From assembly GCF_017592395.1 (NCBI RefSeq), contig NZ_JAGFOU010000002.1:100206-164205 (forward strand): DNA of 64,000 nucleotides, written 5' to 3'. The stretch is from Actinomyces bowdenii. GTDB taxonomy: Bacteria; Actinomycetota; Actinomycetes; Actinomycetales; Actinomycetaceae. A program made the translations under genes and the position numbers. The notes beneath the pieces were generated by a model, which was given only the letters and a program-made list of their open reading frames with translations, was not told where the DNA came from and ran no database searches. Positions 8,628-23,171 of the stretch are shown here, one piece after another (the first letter of the stretch is position 1; each line of letters opens with the position of its first letter).

Positions 8628-8695
8628 TTCGACAATTTGCATGAGATCGGCCTTCTCCAGCGCCGGAAAAGGCCGATCTCATGCAAATTGTCGAA
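8628..8695 (-). terminator. Long AT-richer stem-loop after the flotillin gene
   Basis: Arms 8628-8654 and 8669-8695 are 27-base perfect reverse complements. After one mismatch the stem extends a few more pairs to a small loop. It begins 12 bases past the flotillin stop. The arms are AT-richer than the surrounding genes. Termination is the simplest role. Confidence 0.7.
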
Positions 8696-8707
8696 GAGTG
8701 GGGAGGG

Positions 8708-10135
8708 TCAGGGCGCTGAGGGCCGGTCCCCGCCCTCTCCGCCGTCGCCGCCGTCCTGGGGCAGGAGGTGGCCCACCATGTCGGTCAGGCCCGTGCCCAC
8801 CAGGCTGCGCAGCACGGCGTCGAGCTGGTCGACATTGCCGGCCACGGCCCTGGGCAGGGCGGAGGCGCCCTCGGTGGAGATGATCGACATGTCGCGGACG
8901 TTGCCCAGGGGCTCGCTCAGGGCCCGGGCGATCTCGGGCGCCTTGTCCAGCAGCATCTGGCGCGTGGCCGCCTCGCCGTACTTGGCCAGGGCATCGGCCT
9001 TGTCGCTCATCGCCTTGGCCTCGGCCTCACCGGCGGCGCGGATGGTCTCGGCCTCGGCCTGGCCCCGGGCGGCGATCGCCTCGGCCTCGGCGCGGGCGCG
9101 CGCGGCGGTCGCCCTGGCCTCGGCCTCGGCGCGGGCCACGGTGGCCTGCGCCTGGGCCTCGGCATCCAGCCGGGTGCGCTCGGCCTCGGCCTCGGCGCGC
9201 AGGAGGGCCTCGGTCTTGGAGGCCTGGGCCTCCTGCTCGCGCTGGTAGCGCGCGGCGTCGGCCGGCTTGCGCACCGAGGAGTCCAGTTCGCGCTCGGTCA
9301 GGGCGGCCTTGGCCTCGGCGGCCTCCTGCTCGATGACGGCGATCTCCCGCTCCTTGGCGGCGCGGGCCAGGGGGCCGGCGGAGTCGGCATCGGCCTGGGC
9401 CTTATCGGTCTCGGCCTTGAGCTGGGCGGCGCGCAGGGCCAGGTCCCTCTCGCGCTCGGCGATGAGCTGGCGGGAGGTGACCTCGGCGTCGCGGGCCTCG
9501 CGCTCGGCCTGGGCCCGGGCGATGCGGGCGTCCTTCTCCACGCGCTGCTGCTCGGGCACGCCCAGGGACTCGATGTACCCGCCGGCGTCGGTGATCTCGG
9601 AGACCTGGAGCATGTCGATCTCCAGGCCCATGTTGGCCAGGACCGACTTGGCGTCGTCGAAGACGTTCTTCTGCAGGGCATCGCGGTCGGAGATGAGGTC
9701 GGTGACCGTCATGTGGCCGATGATGGAGCGCAGCGAGCCGATGAGGGCCTCACGGGCCGAGTCGGCGATGGCCTGATCGGTGTTGGGCTTGCCCAGGAAG
9801 CGCTTGGCGGCGGCCCGCACCTGCTCGTCGGAGTCACCGACCTTGACGGCCGCCACGGCCGAGACATTGACGTTGATCTTGTTCTCGTCCTCGGCGGTGA
9901 CCTTGAATCCGATGGTGGTCTGGGTGAAGGGCAGGTACTGGATGGACTGGATGATGGGCAGGACGAAATCGCGCCCGCCGGGGTGGATGATCTTGACCGC
10001 GCCCCGGTTGGATCCGGAGATGAGCCCGGTGAGGTTGGAGGGAACGACGACGACCCGCGTGAGCATGTAGGCGCCCAGGAGCAGGACGATGATGATGAGG
10101 GCTGCGATCGGCAGCACCACGGAGGAGTCGAGCAC
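8708..10135 (-). CDS. Flotillin-like SPFH-domain membrane protein
   Basis: This 475-residue protein has one N-terminal transmembrane helix (about 5-27), an SPFH/band-7 domain (about 30-200, with HPGGRDFVLPIIQ and the LIGSLRSIIGHMT stretch) and a long Ala/Glu-rich coiled coil (about 200-400), as in flotillins. Its C-terminus is acidic and Gly-rich. Flotillins scaffold membrane microdomains on the cytoplasmic face. The start is GTG at 10135, with AGGAA upstream. The gene lies about 100 bases downstream of an NfeD-like gene, the classic partner, so the two probably form an operon. Confidence 0.9.
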   Translation of the reverse strand: MLDSSVVLPIAALIIIVLLLGAYMLTRVVVVPSNLTGLISGSNRGAVKIIHPGGRDFVLPIIQSIQYLPFTQTTIGFKVTAEDENKINVNVSAVAAVKVGDSDEQVRAAAKRFLGKPNTDQAIADSAREALIGSLRSIIGHMTVTDLISDRDALQKNVFDDAKSVLANMGLEIDMLQVSEITDAGGYIESLGVPEQQRVEKDARIARAQAEREARDAEVTSRQLIAERERDLALRAAQLKAETDKAQADADSAGPLARAAKEREIAVIEQEAAEAKAALTERELDSSVRKPADAARYQREQEAQASKTEALLRAEAEAERTRLDAEAQAQATVARAEAEARATAARARAEAEAIAARGQAEAETIRAAGEAEAKAMSDKADALAKYGEAATRQMLLDKAPEIARALSEPLGNVRDMSIISTEGASALPRAVAGNVDQLDAVLRSLVGTGLTDMVGHLLPQDGGDGGEGGDRPSAP

Positions 10136-10237
10136 GGCTGGCTGTTCCTTTCGATGAGGGGATGGGGACTGAAAGTGGGAACGGTGCGGGGAGACTGCGG
10201 GGGCGCGGGGCTGGGACGGTGGGAGGTGCTGGGCGGC

Positions 10238-10735
10238 TCAGTCCTGCGACCAGGGGGTGATGAGGAGGGCGTCGTCCTGGTAGATGTCCAGGACCCAGGC
10301 GCTCTGGCCGGCGCTCAGCGGCTCGGGGGAGCGCGCCGCCAGCGTCAACTGGTGGCCGCGCGCCAGGGCCCGGACCTCGCCGGTGCCCTCCTTCCACCAC
10401 AGGACGCTGACCTCCTGACCGACCAGCTCGGCGGCCGACGGCGGTGCGGCGTCCAGGGGCATGGAGCGCCGGAGCCGGGACCAGGCCCAGCGCGCGGCCC
10501 CGCCGGCGGCCAGGGCCAGGGCTGCGGGGGCGCCCCATAGCACGACGGCGGGGGCCCCGGGGCCCCCGCCCGCGGCGGCCTCCACGCCCATGCCCACGGC
10601 CCCGAAGACCGCCAGGGCGACGGCCAGGACCGGCAGCGCGCCGTCGGGCAGGAGCTCGTCCAGGGGTCCGTCCAGGAGGATCCCCAGCAGCAGGACGGCG
10701 CAGCCGATGAGGGTGCACCAGGCGAAGATGCTCAC
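10238..10735 (-). CDS. NfeD-like membrane protein
   Basis: This 165-residue protein has two or three hydrophobic segments in its first 95 residues. Its C-terminal part (about 100-165) reads as the NfeD OB-fold: AELVGQEVSVLWW, GTGEVRA, and an Asp/Leu-rich close. The start is GTG at 10735 with AGAAGGA about 7 bases upstream. NfeD proteins are encoded with SPFH proteins and are thought to aid their assembly; the flotillin gene follows directly. Confidence 0.78.
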   Translation of the reverse strand: MSIFAWCTLIGCAVLLLGILLDGPLDELLPDGALPVLAVALAVFGAVGMGVEAAAGGGPGAPAVVLWGAPAALALAAGGAARWAWSRLRRSMPLDAAPPSAAELVGQEVSVLWWKEGTGEVRALARGHQLTLAARSPEPLSAGQSAWVLDIYQDDALLITPWSQD

Positions 10736-10859
10736 GGGTCCGTCCTTCTGCGGTGGCCCGGGCGGCCCCGCAGACGGGATTGTGCCACGCCCGGCCCGGG
10801 GCGGGGCGCCGGGCCTGCGGGGAGGACTCCCCGGTTCGGCGGTCCCGGCCCGGGCCGTG

Positions 10860-11531
10860 TCAGCCCAGGTCGAAGTGGGCGGGGTCCTGGCCCGCGTTGC
10901 GCAGGACGTCGGACAGGGGGCTGATGAGGGCCAGGCGGAAAGCGGGATCCATGCTCCCGGCACTGATGGAGCCCCAGATCTGCTCGGCGCTCAGGGGCGC
11001 GCTGGTGGGGTCCAGGTCCCGGCGCATGGCGGCCACCAGATCGGACTCCAGGCGGGCGTAGGCCATGGTGTAGGAGTCGGGCCATACGGCCTGGGGCCGC
11101 CGCGAGCGCAGGATGGTGAAGTTGCGCAGGGCGCGCTGGACCTCGTGGGAGGCCCACAGCATCGACTCCACCCGCAGGTGGTTGAGCGCCTCGTCGGCCG
11201 AGCCGATGACCGGCACGTGCCCGGGGCGCATGAGGTGGCGGTTCTCCTGGGCCGCCTGGTGGAGGAAGGCCCGGTAGAGCCGGGTCTTGTCAGCCATGAC
11301 CCGCTCCTCCGAGGCGGTCCGCAACTGCTTGAGGGCGCGCTGCTCGCCGGCCTGGGCGCTGTGCGCCGCCGACTGCACCCGGCGCAGGCGCTCGATGCTC
11401 GCCCGGGAGATCCTGGAGGCCTCCCTGGCGGCGATCTCGGCCCGTGCCGCACTGCGGCCGGCCACGATGATGGCCACCAGGGCGATCGCCAGGCTCAGTC
11501 CGATCGCCGGTGCCACGACAAGCAGGTCCAT
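10860..11531 (-). CDS. Membrane-anchored coiled-coil protein of unknown function
   Basis: This 223-residue protein has an N-terminal transmembrane helix (about 3-24), then a charged Ala/Arg/Glu-rich helix likely to be a coiled coil (about 28-85), then a mostly helical region ending HFDLG. I do not recognise a family. The ATG at 11531 has no clear ribosome site; CAGGAT six bases before it resembles a -10 box, so the mRNA may be leaderless. It precedes the NfeD-flotillin pair on the same strand by 124 bases. Confidence 0.65.
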   Translation of the reverse strand: MDLLVVAPAIGLSLAIALVAIIVAGRSAARAEIAAREASRISRASIERLRRVQSAAHSAQAGEQRALKQLRTASEERVMADKTRLYRAFLHQAAQENRHLMRPGHVPVIGSADEALNHLRVESMLWASHEVQRALRNFTILRSRRPQAVWPDSYTMAYARLESDLVAAMRRDLDPTSAPLSAEQIWGSISAGSMDPAFRLALISPLSDVLRNAGQDPAHFDLG

Positions 11532-11776
11532 GGGCCCATCCTGCCTGGCTCGGGGCCCCGGGGCATACCATCTCAGGCGCGAATGGGCCCCGATTCAGAC
11601 ACGGATTCCGAAAGCAGAAGAATCTGAGGGAATCCTGAAGCAGTCCTGAATCATCTCGGGGCCGGGGCAGGGCCGTGCTGCCCGCGGATTCTCGGGGCCT
11701 TTGCGCCTGCCGTGGCTCGCGGATCGCCGTCACGCCCCTGTGGCGGGCGCCGCCCCGGGCCGGTAGCGTCGTCCCC

Positions 11777-12780
<1,004 letters not shown>

Positions 12781-12784
<4 letters not shown>

Positions 12785-14019
12785 GCCGGGCGCCGGGCGT
12801 CGAGGAGCTGGGGCCCGCCGAGCTGCGGGCCTGGCTGCACGAGTGCTCCGCCCTGGTGAGCGCCCATGCCGAGGAGCTGACCGCCCTGGACGCCGCCATC
12901 GGGGACGCCGACCACGGCGCCAATATGAAGCGGGGGCTCAGCGCGGTCGAGGCGGTCCTGGAGGCGGGCAGCTTCGAGACCATCGGAGCGCTGCTGAAGA
13001 AGGCGGGCATGACCCTGGTCTCCACGGTCGGGGGAGCCTCGGGCCCCCTGTACGGCACCTTCTTCATGCGCATGGGGGCGGCCGCGGGGACGGCCAGCGC
13101 CTTGGACGCCCGGGGACTGGTGCGGGCGGTGTCCGCGGGCGTGGAGGGTATTGCCGCGCGCGGGCGGGCCACCACGGGGGAGAAGACCATGCTCGATGCG
13201 TGGAGCCCCGCCCTGGAGGCCCTCGGCGCCCATCCCGAGGACCTGGCGGCCGGCACCGCTGCGGCCGCCCGGGCGGCCGAGCAGGGCCGCCGGGCCACCG
13301 AGGCGATGATCGCCACCAAGGGGCGGGCCTCCTACCTGGCCGAGCGCTCCGTGGGCCACATCGACCCCGGGGCGGCCTCCACGGCCCTCATCCTCCAGGC
13401 CCTGGCCCGGGTCGTCGCGGGCGGTGGCGCCGCCGACGGCGATGCCGGCCCCGCCGCCCAGGGCGCGCCCGCCCCTGTCCCCGGCCCCGAGGAGGGCGGC
13501 GCCTGCCCGCAGGGCTCCGCAGGCCGGGAGGCGGCCGCCCCCGCCGCGGCACCGGCGGAGCCCGCGACGCGGGCACAGGCCTCCGGCACGACGGCGGCGC
13601 CTGCCGAGGTGGGCATCGTCCTGGTCTCGCACTCACGGGCCCTGGCGCAGGCGGCTGCCGATCTGGCCACCGGCCTGGTCGCCGGCCTCGACGTCGTCGT
13701 CGAGATCGCCGCGGGACTTCCCGACGGCGGCCTGGGCACTGACGGATCCGCCGTCGCGGCTGCCATCACCCGGGTGGCCCGGGGCGGCACCGCAGTACTG
13801 GTCCTGGCCGACCTGGGCAGCGCCATCATGAGCGCCGAGGCGGCGCTGGAGCAGCTGGATGCGCCGGTGGCGGCGCGCACGCGGATCAGCGCGGCGCCCT
13901 TCATCGAGGGGCTCGTGGGCGCCTACGCGGCGGCGGGCATCGGCCGCGGCCTGGAGGCCGTGGCCGCCGAGGCACTGACGGCGTCAGCGGCCAAGGAGGC
14001 CCAGATCGGGGCGTCGTGA
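12781..14019 (+). CDS. DhaL-DhaM fusion (ADP-binding subunit plus PTS phosphodonor)
   Basis: One 412-residue chain combines two subunits. DhaL (about 8-212) has [13 protein letters not shown], whose Asp residues D37, D42 and D44 hold the Mg-ADP cofactor. A Pro/Ala/Gly-rich linker runs from about 215 to 275. DhaM (about 276-405) begins with VGIVLVSHS, where H284 is the EIIA-mannose-like phosphorylation site, and has LADLGSA. The chain would pass phosphate from PTS HPr through DhaM to ADP on DhaL. EI and HPr are not in the window. The start overlaps the dhaK stop. The frame is continuous through the linker. Confidence 0.92.
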
Positions 14020-14249
14020 ACCCGGTGCCCGTCAATGGGCCCGGCGGCGGGCGGGGCGGAGGGGCCGGCGGGGGTCGAGCGGGTCGGGGATGGCTGTAGG
14101 ATGAGGTGGCTCGGCCGGGCCCGTGCAGCGCATCGGAGGGCTGCACGGGCGCCCGGGCCGGCACGCGACCGTCCGCCGCGCCTTGCGGACCCCCGATCAA
14201 CGGCAGACCGAGGGCCCGCAGGCGGGCCCCTGAGAAGGACCCTACCTAC

Positions 14250-15299
14250 ATGTCCCACATGCGCACCTGGCCATCGTCCCAGCCCGTCGCGAGCGGCGGC
14301 GGTACCGCGATCACTGCGGATACCGCAGGCGCCGTGGAGGCCGCTGATGAGCCGCAGGCCGGCATCAACGGCCGGCTCATCGACCTGGAGGCGGGGCCGT
14401 ACCGGGCCCGCATCGCCACCTGCGGGGCCACCCTGGTCCACCTGCGGCGCTCGGGGCGCGATCTCGTCCTGCCCTTCGACGCGCAGGCCGCCCTGCCCGG
14501 CGGCTGGCAGGGCAAGGCCCTGGTCCCCTGGCCCAACCGCGTGGCCGGGGCCCGCTACACCTACGGCGGCACCCGGTACCTGCTGGCCTGCAATGAGCCC
14601 GAGACCGGCGCGGCCCTCCACGGCCTGGTGGGATGGAGCGACTTCCAGGTGGCCCGGCGCACCGGCGATGAGCTCATCCTGGTCCTGACCCTGCCCGCCT
14701 CCTACGGCTACCCGTGGACCCTGGGGATCCGGGTGCGCTTCACCCTGGATGCCCGCGAGGGCCTGCGCCTGAGCATCACCACGACGAGCCTGGGCGCCGC
14801 CCGCCCCGCCCCGGCCACCCCGGGAGCCCCTCAGGGGCGGGATGGCGCGCTGCCCGCCCCCTACGGCGTCTCCTACCATCCCTACCTCACCCGCTCGGTC
14901 CCCATCGACCAGTGCCACCTGAGCGCTCCGGGCCGGCGCGTCCTGGAGACCGATCCCGTGACCCTGGCCCCCGCAGGGGAGCGCGGCGTGGAGGGAACCG
15001 ACTGGGACTGGCGCGAGGGCCGGCTGGTGGGCCCGACCTCCACCGACAATGCCTACCTGGGTCTGCCCGAGGGGACCTGGCAGGTGCGGCTGCGCGGGGG
15101 CGACGGCGAGGGCGCCGTTGTCCTGGAGGCCCAGTCGCCCTGGCTCCAGCTCTACACCGCCGAGCACCTGGGCCGCGCCGGGGTGGCGGTGGAGCCCATG
15201 ACCTGCCCGCCGGACGCCTTCAACTCCGGGCGCGACCTCATCCTGCTGGAGGCCGGCCAGTCCCACGAGTTCCGGCTGCGCCTGTACGAGGAGGACTGA
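14250..15299 (+). CDS. Aldose 1-epimerase (galactose mutarotase-like)
   Basis: This 349-residue beta-sandwich enzyme shows the mutarotase landmarks in order: PWPNRVAG, ALHGLVGW with the catalytic His, SYHPYL, STDNAYLGL and a late Glu in VEPMTCPPDAFN. It interconverts alpha and beta anomers of aldoses. The ATG at 14250 has GAGAAGGA about 10 bases upstream; another ATG lies three codons in. The first 40 residues are low-complexity and unlike the family. It precedes the ABC importer/beta-galactosidase genes, whose products would benefit from it. Confidence 0.88.
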   Translation: MSHMRTWPSSQPVASGGGTAITADTAGAVEAADEPQAGINGRLIDLEAGPYRARIATCGATLVHLRRSGRDLVLPFDAQAALPGGWQGKALVPWPNRVAGARYTYGGTRYLLACNEPETGAALHGLVGWSDFQVARRTGDELILVLTLPASYGYPWTLGIRVRFTLDAREGLRLSITTTSLGAARPAPATPGAPQGRDGALPAPYGVSYHPYLTRSVPIDQCHLSAPGRRVLETDPVTLAPAGERGVEGTDWDWREGRLVGPTSTDNAYLGLPEGTWQVRLRGGDGEGAVVLEAQSPWLQLYTAEHLGRAGVAVEPMTCPPDAFNSGRDLILLEAGQSHEFRLRLYEED

Positions 15300-15618
15300 G
15301 CCGGCCCGGAGCCACGATCCCGAGTTTGCTGCAGTCTCCTTGGTGTGTTAGCGTGAACATCACCACGAAACTTCAGCCGGCGATCGCCAGGCGATGAAGC
15401 GGGTGGTACTTTATGCAGATAAGAAGCTCCCTTCGAGCAGGATGACGCACCCCACGTCAGCATCCCGATGGCGCCGTCAGGGCAGGGCTGCCCTGAGGCC
15501 CCTCAGGCCCACGATGCGCGTCCCCGGCTCCGGGGTCTTCACCAACCCACCATGAAGGAGCGCGGGTACATCGGCGTACGCGCGCACTCCTCGGCATCAC
15601 CTCAAGGAGGAGACCACC
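15300..15618. other. Promoter-bearing leader upstream of the ABC importer
   Basis: This 319-base spacer carries a good promoter (15326-15354) and more than 240 bases of leader before the lipoprotein start. It also has AT-richer patches near 15400-15425 that could hold operators. No gene or known riboswitch is recognised. Confidence 0.5.
15326..15354 (+). promoter_or_regulatory. Sigma-70-type promoter of the sugar importer operon
   Basis: TTGCTG (15326-15331) and TAGCGT (15349-15354) are separated by exactly 17 bases, upstream of the binding-protein gene. Confidence 0.6.
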
Positions 15619-16926
15619 ATGTCGATGCTGCTCTCACGCCGTTCCATCCTCGCCGGCTCCCTGGCGGCCGCCGCCGCGGCCGGCCTCGCCGCCTGCGGCG
15701 GCTCCGGGGGGTCCCAGGGCTCGTCGGGCAAGGACGGCAACACCCTGACCGTGTGGACCTGGGACCCCAACTTCAACATCTACGCGATGAAGGAGGCGGA
15801 GAAGATCTACAAGAAGGACCACCCGGACTTCAGCCTCAACATCGTGGAGATGTCCTGGGATGACATCCAGCAGAAGATCACCACCCTGGCCCAGAGCCAG
15901 AAGATCGACCAGCTGCCCGACATCTTCCTCATGCAGAACATGGCGGCGCAGAAGAACATCACCAACTACCCGGATGTGTTCTCCGACCTGGAGGGCTCGG
16001 GGATCGACTTCTCCCAGTTCCCCGAGTCGGTGGTCAACTTCTCCGTCGAGGACAAGGTCCACTACGCCCTGCCCTTCGACTCCGGCACCGCCGTGCTGGC
16101 GCTGCGCACCGACCTGCTGGAGCAGGCCGGGCTGAGCATCAAGGACTTCACCGGCATCACCTGGAGCAAGTTCATCGAGCTGGGCAAGACGGTGCTGGAC
16201 AAGACCGGCAAGTCGATGCTCTCGGGGCGGGCCGGGGCCTCCGATCTCATCATGATGATGGTGCAGTCGGCGGGTGCCAGCATGTTCAACGAGGACGGCA
16301 CCGTCAACATCAAGGACAACAAGGCCCTGCTCAAGGGCGCCGAGATCTACAAGGAGATGGTCGACTCCAAGGTCTTCCTCGAGGTCAATGCCGACGAGGA
16401 GTACATCAAGAGCTTCACCAGCGGACAGGTCGCCGGGGTCCTCAACGGCATCTGGATCTCCGGCTCCATCCAGGAGGCCAAGGATCAGTCCGGGAACTGG
16501 ATGGTCACCAACATCCCCTCCCTGGACGGGGTCGACGGCGCCACCAACTACACCGCCAACGGCGGCTCGTCCTGGGTCATCTCCGCCAACGCCGACTACG
16601 AGCTGGCGGCCGATTTCCTGAAGTCCACCTTCGCGGGCTCCACCGAGTTCTATGACACGATCCTGCCCTCCTCCGGTGCCATCGCCAACTGGATCCCCGC
16701 CGGGGAGTCCAAGGTCTACCAGGAGCCGCTGGAGTTCTACGGCGGCCAGGCCGTCTACGCCGACGTCGTCGAGTACGGCACCAAGGTGCCCGCGGTGCAC
16801 GTGGGGGTCTACCACTACGAGGCGCGCGACGCCGTCTCAGCGGCCCTGACCGAGATCGTCGGCGGCAAGGACCCGGCCACGGCGATGGCCGAGGCCCAGG
16901 AGACCGTCGAGTTCGCGATGGGCTGA
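15619..16926 (+). CDS. ABC sugar transporter solute-binding lipoprotein
   Basis: This 435-residue family 1 extracellular binding protein has a twin-arginine-like signal (SRRSILAG) and a lipobox LAAC with the lipidated Cys at 26. After a Gly/Ser linker comes TLTVWTWDPNFN and the typical two-lobe sequence. It captures a sugar outside the membrane for the two permeases that follow. AAGGAGGAG lies 6 bases before the ATG. A strong hairpin (16968-17015) separates it from the permeases, a usual way to make more binding protein than permease. No ATPase gene is adjacent, so a shared MsiK/UgpC-type ATPase is probably used. Confidence 0.92.
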   Translation: MSMLLSRRSILAGSLAAAAAAGLAACGGSGGSQGSSGKDGNTLTVWTWDPNFNIYAMKEAEKIYKKDHPDFSLNIVEMSWDDIQQKITTLAQSQKIDQLPDIFLMQNMAAQKNITNYPDVFSDLEGSGIDFSQFPESVVNFSVEDKVHYALPFDSGTAVLALRTDLLEQAGLSIKDFTGITWSKFIELGKTVLDKTGKSMLSGRAGASDLIMMMVQSAGASMFNEDGTVNIKDNKALLKGAEIYKEMVDSKVFLEVNADEEYIKSFTSGQVAGVLNGIWISGSIQEAKDQSGNWMVTNIPSLDGVDGATNYTANGGSSWVISANADYELAADFLKSTFAGSTEFYDTILPSSGAIANWIPAGESKVYQEPLEFYGGQAVYADVVEYGTKVPAVHVGVYHYEARDAVSAALTEIVGGKDPATAMAEAQETVEFAMG

Positions 16927-16967
16927 GGCCGCGGGACGAGCTGATGTGACTCGGCCCTCCGCGCGCA

Positions 16968-17015
16968 GGGCTGGTGTCCGCGGCGGCCGGCGCCGGCCGC
17001 CACGGACACCAGCCC
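16968..17015 (+). terminator. Attenuating hairpin between binding protein and permeases
   Basis: Two 24-base arms (16968-16991 and 16992-17015) pair with a single mismatch and no extra loop. The same-direction permease gene follows 50 bases on, so partial termination or 3'-end protection is likely. Confidence 0.65.
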
Positions 17016-17065
17016 CGCCCCGGGGGCGAGGGCTCCCAGGTCCGCAGTGGTGAGAAGAAAGTAGG

Positions 17066-18026
17066 TTGCTCGTGTTGTCAGGATCCTCAGGATCGTTGAA
17101 GCTGTCGAAGGGGGTGCAGCGCCCAGGCGTGAAGGCGCCCGCTGCCGCATCCGCCTCCCGCGCGATGACATCGGAGAGGCGCCGCAGCCTGACCGGCTGG
17201 GCCTTCCTCCTGCCCGCCGCCCTGCTCATCGTGCTGATGAGCTTCTACCCCATGCTCCAGGCCTTCCTGCTGTCCTTGCAGACAGGCAAGGGCACGCGCC
17301 TGCGGTATGCCGAGCCCCTGTGGTCCAATTACTCGCGCCTCCTGTCCGACGAGCGCTTCCTGGAGACCGTCAGGAGCACCTTCCTCTACCTGCTGATCCA
17401 GGTGCCCATCATGCTGGCCCTGGCCCTGGTGCTGGCGGTCATCCTCAACGACCCCCACCTGCGCTTCAAGGGCCTGTGGCGCACAGCGATCTTCCTGCCC
17501 TGCGCGGTCTCCCTGGTCTCCTACTCCCTGGTGTTCCGCACCATCTTCGCCACGGACGGCTTCGTCAACGACATGCTGCTGGGCCTGCATCTCATCGACA
17601 GCCCCATCAACTGGCTGGGCCAGGCCGGCACGGCCCGCATCGTCATCATCCTGGGACTGCTGTGGCGGTGGACCGGCTACAACATGGTGTTCTTCCTGGC
17701 AGGCCTGCAGAACATCGACTACGCCACCATCGAGGCGGCCCGCATCGACGGCGCGGGCGCGTGGAAGACCTTCTGGTACGTCATCGTCCCCCAGCTCAAG
17801 CCCATGATCCTGCTGACAGCCATCATGTCGACCAACGGCACCCTCCAGCTCTTCGACGAGTCATGGAACCTCACCCTGGGAGGTCCGGGGAATGCCACGA
17901 AGACCATGTCCCACTACCTCTACGAGCTCTCCTTCCTCAAGAGCCCCAACATCGGCTACGCCTCGGCCATCTCCTATGTGATCCTCATCCTCGTCGCGGT
18001 CCTCGCGCTCATCCAGATGAAGGTCG

Positions 18027-18046
<20 letters not shown>
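17066..18046 (+). CDS. ABC sugar transporter permease (MalF/UgpA type)
   Basis: This 326-residue protein has about six membrane helices and the permease EAA loop, EAARIDGAGAWKTFWYVIVP, that contacts the ATPase. The N-terminal 45 residues are polar and basic. The start is uncertain: TTG at 17066, or the GTG two codons later, both with only weak purine-rich sequence upstream. It overlaps the second permease gene, indicating coupled translation. Confidence 0.9.
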
Positions 18047-22240
<4,194 letters not shown>

Positions 22241-22272
22241 GCGGCATTCGCCCCGGCATCCTCCGTCCCGGC

Positions 22273-22318
22273 CCTCGCCGTCGAGCCCGCGCCTCTGGGC
22301 CCCGGATCGACGGCGAGG
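22273..22318. terminator. Terminator between lacZ and ktrA
   Basis: Twelve-base perfect arms (22273-22284 and 22307-22318) lie between convergent genes, 32 bases past lacZ and 48 bases past the ktrA stop. Confidence 0.6.
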
Positions 22319-22366
22319 CCGCGGGAGGGCGGCACGAGCGGAGGCTGCCGGGCTCGGCGGCCCGGG

Positions 22367-23035
22367 TCAGGCCCGGTTGGCGAAGCGCTCCAGCAGGGCG
22401 GCGTCGCCCCCGACCACCAGGATGTCATCGGGGGCGATGAGCGTGTCCGGGGTGGCGTACTCGAAGGGCTCGCCGGGGCTCATGAGGCCCACCACCGTCA
22501 CCCCGTAGCGCGAGCGGATCTTGGACTGGCCGATGGTGAAGCCGTGCAGCTCCGAGCGCGGGCGCATCTTGACGATGGTGAAGCCGCCCTTCTCCATCTC
22601 GATGTAGTCCAGCATCCGCCCCGAGACCAGGTGGGCGGCGCGCTGGCCGGCGTCGAACTCCGGGTAGACGACGTGCTGGGCGCCGATGCGCCGCAGGATG
22701 CGCCCGTGGGCCCGGGAGATGGCCTTGGCCCAGATCTGCGGGGTCCCCAGGTCCACGAGGTTGCCGGTGATGAGCACGGAGGCCTCCAGCGAGGTGGCCA
22801 CGCCGACCACGGCGGTGCCGAAGTCGGTGGCGCCCAGCTGCTCCAGGGCCTCGGCGTCGGTGGCGTCGGCCTCGACCAGGGGGATGCGCCCGGTCCACTG
22901 GCGCACGGTGGCGGGATTGGTCTCCACGGCCAGGACCTCGCGGCCCAGGCGGTCCAGGGTGGCGGCCACGGCCGAGCCGAAGCGGCCCAGGCCGATGACG
23001 AGGGTGGAGTCGTTGTGGGCGGAGCGGTCTGGCAT
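22367..23035 (-). CDS. ktrA: Potassium uptake regulatory subunit KtrA/TrkA (RCK)
   Basis: This 222-residue protein has an N-terminal RCK Rossmann domain with GLGRFG (15-20) and an acidic residue after strand 2 (VETNP). It ends with a TrkA-C domain (about 140-222). It gates the KtrB pore in response to bound nucleotides. It lies 136 bases downstream of the pore gene on the same strand. The ATG has GAGGA 12 bases upstream. Confidence 0.93.
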   Translation of the reverse strand: MPDRSAHNDSTLVIGLGRFGSAVAATLDRLGREVLAVETNPATVRQWTGRIPLVEADATDAEALEQLGATDFGTAVVGVATSLEASVLITGNLVDLGTPQIWAKAISRAHGRILRRIGAQHVVYPEFDAGQRAAHLVSGRMLDYIEMEKGGFTIVKMRPRSELHGFTIGQSKIRSRYGVTVVGLMSPGEPFEYATPDTLIAPDDILVVGGDAALLERFANRA

Positions 23036-23171
23036 GGGTTCGCGGCGTCCTCGCGGTGGCGGTGGTGGCAGCCATGCATGGATCCGGCCGGGGCGTCCGC
23101 GCCCGGCCGGGCCCGGCTGGGCCCGGTCGGGTACACGGTAGCCCTCTGCGCCGTCCGGGTGCCAGTGGGCC

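Noticed and set aside
8474..8686. The transketolase frame continuing upstream through the long palindrome
   Set aside because: AAGGAG before the ATG at 8473 marks the start and the family begins there.
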